A DNA stretch of 64,000 nucleotides from Flavobacterium sp. UBA7680. Lineage in GTDB: Bacteria > Bacteroidota > Bacteroidia > Flavobacteriales > Flavobacteriaceae. How positions within the stretch are numbered: position 1 is the first letter of the stretch; each line of letters starts with the position of its first letter. Position numbers and translations under genes: made by a program. The DNA is taken from positions 921-64,920 of the forward strand of contig NZ_DLHA01000024.1 of NCBI RefSeq assembly GCF_002482975.1. The letters run 5' to 3'. Below, one piece after another: positions 61,239-64,000 of this stretch. The notes under the pieces are model-generated. The model saw nothing but the letters and a program-made list of their open reading frames with translations. It was not told the DNA's origin and ran no database searches.

Positions 61239-63080
61239 CTATTTTAATTCCTCATCGATCATTTCTCCTAAACCACCGTTAGCATGACCTGAAAATAGAA
61301 TATTTCCATCTTTTCCAATAAGAATAGAAGTTGGTATTCCCTTTATTTTGTAATTAGCCACCACTTCAGATTTAGAATCAAAAACAACATTAAAATCGTA
61401 TTTTTTTTCCGTTATATAATTTGTAACGTTTTTTAAAACTTCATCTTCTTTTTTATTTTCCCAAGTATTTATAAATAAAAAAGCAACATCCTTGTCTTTG
61501 TATTGTGTAACTAAGTCCTGCATTTTAGGGAAAGAAGCTTTACAAGGACCGCACCAAGTTGCCCAAAAATCAAGTACTACAACTTTGCCTCTGTAATCTG
61601 AAAGCTTGACTTCTTTTCCGTCCATGTTTTTCAGTGCAAAATCAGTTGCTGTGGTAGTACCAAAAGTCTCCAGTATATTTTTCGCTCTGGCCGCTTTAAG
61701 GTTTTGATCTGCCTTTTCTTTAAATTTCTCATATCCGTCAAGAGGAAGATTTTGTGCAACATATATTTCTTTTAATTTAGAAATGAATATTGCAGGAGGA
61801 ACTGTATTTCTGTTGATTTCATTTTCAATATATTCTTTAACTTCTCCTTGGCTTTTAACTTTTTCAAGAATGGCTAAGTAGCATTCTTTACCGTTAGAAT
61901 CTAATCCGTCAACTTTTCTTAAACTGTCCTGATAAGTAAATGCTTCTTCATATTTACCTTTTTTATAAAGTATATGAGCGTATGTATCTGCATACATATT
62001 ATATAAACCTTGATATTCAGTATAAAAATTTTCTTTTTTGTTTTTTTCCAAAAGGGCTAATGATCTTTGAGAAAGCTTTGCAGCAAAGTCAAGATCTTTA
62101 CCGGGAGCTTTAAAGGATCCTCCGGATAAATCCCAGGCCATGTCGTTATAAAGGCTTGAGGGATTAATTAAATAAGGCTCGATTGATTTTGCTTTTTCAA
62201 GATCTTTTTTATCCAGATATATGCGTGCTAAACTTTGATATAAATAACTTATAGATCTTTTAGAATTATCTTTAAATCTTGTTTTAAAAGTATTTATTGA
62301 TTTTAAAACATAAGCTTCATTCTTATCAGGATGATTCATAAAATCTCGAATAAAGGTGTTTTTTTGCATTTCTCCATTTGGGTATCTGCTAAATATATCC
62401 TTTTTAATTTTTTCTGCTTCTGCTGTCATACCCTGTCTTTCATATATATAATAGGCATTAACTAAACTAGTTTCAGTATTTTTCTTTAGGCATCTTTCAG
62501 CAAAAGCTAATGTTTCAGTCTTAGCCTGTTCTTTGTTAACGCTTTCCAGCAGGTACAGATAATTCATGTAAACATTATCATTTTTTAAATCAGGATATTT
62601 TTTGAATAAAGCTTCATATTCAAGAACTAGATTTTCTGATTTTTCATCCAGATCTAGTTTTAATAAGGAAATGCCATAATAGCGCAGGAAGATTTCTTTC
62701 GCCAGCGTTTTGCCTAATTCAGACTCATTTTGTGTTTTAAAATATAATGTATATCCTTTTTTATTATTGTTGTCTGCAATTTTTTGTAAATCGCTTATTA
62801 CGACTAAAATTGTTCTGGTAGCATCTGGAACTTTTGCAGTAAATTCATAGCCCTTTTCACTTTTCTTTAATGGACTTATATCTACACCAGAATCATCATC
62901 AGAAGCATATAGAATATTAGCTTTAGAGCTAGTTTCTATTACTAAACCTGTTGGTGGTTCGTACACATAAGTGTTTGGGGCACCTGCTGTATATTTGGAG
63001 TTTTTTAAATAGATTTTTCCGTTTTGAGAAAATGCATTGCTAATTAGAGCAAAGAATAACAAAATGGTGATTTTTTTCAT
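61239..63080 (-). CDS. TlpA-like thioredoxin-domain protein with TPR-like repeats
   Basis: 613 residues. Signal peptide about 1-18 (LLFFALISNAFSQ). The middle (about 120-460) is helical repeat. The C-terminal redoxin domain (about 475-613) contains VVLDFWATWCGPCKASFP with the CxxC active site and the cis-Pro KGIPTSILI. It is probably a periplasmic thiol-disulfide oxidoreductase. Such AhpC/TSA-TlpA proteins are abundant in Bacteroidota; the partner is unknown. Confidence 0.88.
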   Translation of the reverse strand: MKKITILLFFALISNAFSQNGKIYLKNSKYTAGAPNTYVYEPPTGLVIETSSKANILYASDDDSGVDISPLKKSEKGYEFTAKVPDATRTILVVISDLQKIADNNNKKGYTLYFKTQNESELGKTLAKEIFLRYYGISLLKLDLDEKSENLVLEYEALFKKYPDLKNDNVYMNYLYLLESVNKEQAKTETLAFAERCLKKNTETSLVNAYYIYERQGMTAEAEKIKKDIFSRYPNGEMQKNTFIRDFMNHPDKNEAYVLKSINTFKTRFKDNSKRSISYLYQSLARIYLDKKDLEKAKSIEPYLINPSSLYNDMAWDLSGGSFKAPGKDLDFAAKLSQRSLALLEKNKKENFYTEYQGLYNMYADTYAHILYKKGKYEEAFTYQDSLRKVDGLDSNGKECYLAILEKVKSQGEVKEYIENEINRNTVPPAIFISKLKEIYVAQNLPLDGYEKFKEKADQNLKAARAKNILETFGTTTATDFALKNMDGKEVKLSDYRGKVVVLDFWATWCGPCKASFPKMQDLVTQYKDKDVAFLFINTWENKKEDEVLKNVTNYITEKKYDFNVVFDSKSEVVANYKIKGIPTSILIGKDGNILFSGHANGGLGEMIDEELK

Positions 63081-63128
63081 TCGTTTGTGGTTTTTGGTTA
63101 GTTTATTTCTTAAATAGTTAACGAATTA

Positions 63129-63136
63129 CAAATGTA
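63129..63136 (-). promoter_or_regulatory. Candidate -7 element for the TlpA-like gene
   Basis: TACATTTG on the minus strand fits TAnnTTTG; leader about 42 bases. Confidence 0.45.
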
Positions 63137-63253
63137 TATATTGCTCCTTGTATTGATTTTTTATTAAGAAAATATTAGCAGAAATTATCTGTGAGAAGAA
63201 AAAAATGATTTTGTTTTTTAAGAGTAAAATGTTTAATAAGCAATAGTTTGAAT

Positions 63254-64000
63254 TTATTTTGATGCAAAAACAGTTCTGTAAAACTCATATCCTTTTTCAG
63301 CCCGCTCAGGAAGAAATTTTTGACGATATTCATTCGCTCCTAAATCTTCTAAAAGCTGCATGTCAAACTGATTTAAATACGCCGGTAATTCATCGGGAAT
63401 AAAACCAAAAGTCCAATGCTCTTCTAATTTTTCAAGATCTTCTAAAAGTTTTTTGCCGCCTAAAAAAGATTCAGGTTTGCTAAGTATATCTTTATGTACA
63501 TAAGTAAATATGACATAACTGTTTTTTGCAAATTTAGAAATGAAAGAAAAGGTACTTTTTACAGCTTCTTCGGTTAAATAATTTGTTACGCCTTCCCATA
63601 TTACGGCGGTAGGTTTAGAAAAATCTAAATTGTGTTCTATTGCTAATTCATCTAGGCTTTGTTTATTAAAATCAATTTGGAGAAAACGTACATTTTCAGG
63701 AATTTGACCAATACGGCTTTTATAGATTTCTGCTTTAAAATTAGAAGTATTGGGGTGATCGATTTCAATTACCGGAATTGTTTTTAAAAAATCAAGACGC
63801 ACCGCTCTGGTATCAAAACCAGCTCCTAATATAATGACTTGTTCTGCACCATTTGAAATGGCAGTTTGAAGTAATTCATCAATATATTTTGTTCTGGCAA
63901 TTCCCGAAGAAAAAGCACCGGGAATCTTTTTGTTAATTGTATTACTGATGTATTTTGAAACAATCGAATATTTAGATAAACAAACGGCCAGTCTCAATTT
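63254..64000 (-). CDS. Class I SAM-dependent methyltransferase, LCMT-like (5' end outside window)
   Basis: At least 248 residues; the frame is open to the right edge, so the start is outside. The SAM motif is IILGAGFDTRAVRL, followed by VIEIDHPN and WEGVTNYL, which is the pattern of the leucine carboxyl methyltransferase-like family (PF04072). It would methylate a small molecule or a protein carboxyl group; the substrate is unknown. A TTG near 63997 is only an internal codon. Confidence 0.85.
   Translation of the reverse strand, partial: KLRLAVCLSKYSIVSKYISNTINKKIPGAFSSGIARTKYIDELLQTAISNGAEQVIILGAGFDTRAVRLDFLKTIPVIEIDHPNTSNFKAEIYKSRIGQIPENVRFLQIDFNKQSLDELAIEHNLDFSKPTAVIWEGVTNYLTEEAVKSTFSFISKFAKNSYVIFTYVHKDILSKPESFLGGKKLLEDLEKLEEHWTFGFIPDELPAYLNQFDMQLLEDLGANEYRQKFLPERAEKGYEFYRTVFASK

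Overview
The window is chromosomal DNA from a Bacteroidota bacterium, almost certainly a Flavobacterium. The reasons are the low G+C, the gliding genes gldB and gldC, a type IX secretion (T9SS) sorting domain, the complete dcw cell-wall and division cluster in flavobacterial order, promoters of the TAnnTTTG type, and few purine-rich ribosome sites. The species assignment is inference.

Region 1 (1-8830) is housekeeping: an outer-membrane barrel protein, dnaG, a NarL-type response regulator, nadE, gldB-gldC, a lipoprotein, the GTPase engB and an alpha/beta hydrolase. Region 2 (8700-25000) is the dcw cluster: mraZ-rsmH-ftsL-ftsI-murE-mraY-murD-ftsW-murG-(59-aa membrane protein)-murC-ftsQ-ftsA-ftsZ, all on + and mostly overlapping or tightly spaced. 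It is preceded by a helically phased array of GTGGT boxes that probably binds MraZ. yqeY follows after a terminator and a REP-like palindrome.

Region 3 (25858-42893) is a roughly 17.0-kb integrative and mobilizable element inserted at the 3' end of a tRNA-Arg(TCG) gene. Both ends can be read: GGTCACTT is repeated at each junction, and joining the two element ends restores a 20-bp near-perfect palindrome (the attP core). The element carries a large serine recombinase, a small upstream gene, two tandem paralogues, a HEPN protein, an XRE regulator with a GTAYCRTAC operator array, a membrane KAP NTPase, a MobC-like protein and a relaxase with an oriT-like region. Its cargo looks like defence: a five-gene minus-strand operon (zinc-ribbon protein, three proteins with RX4-6H HEPN motifs, one small helical protein) and a divergent TIR-STAND-repeat protein. 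No conjugation channel genes are present, so transfer would need a helper. The recombinase reading frame runs through the attachment site, so integration and excision exchange its C-terminal tail.

Region 4 (42911-64000) begins with the tRNA's displaced terminator and is normal chromosome: an FG-GAP repeat protein, a porin-like barrel, a giant M4 metalloprotease with a T9SS domain whose last residues are frameshifted, a TPR-HTH regulator split at an A9 tract, a dihydrofolate-reductase-like protein, a LytTR regulator with an acyltransferase, an MtfA-like peptidase, hydrolases, a TlpA-like thioredoxin and a partial methyltransferase. Several dispersed Flavobacterium-type palindromic repeats lie between genes. 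The best candidate for an undescribed system is the HEPN/zinc-ribbon operon with its TIR-STAND neighbour.
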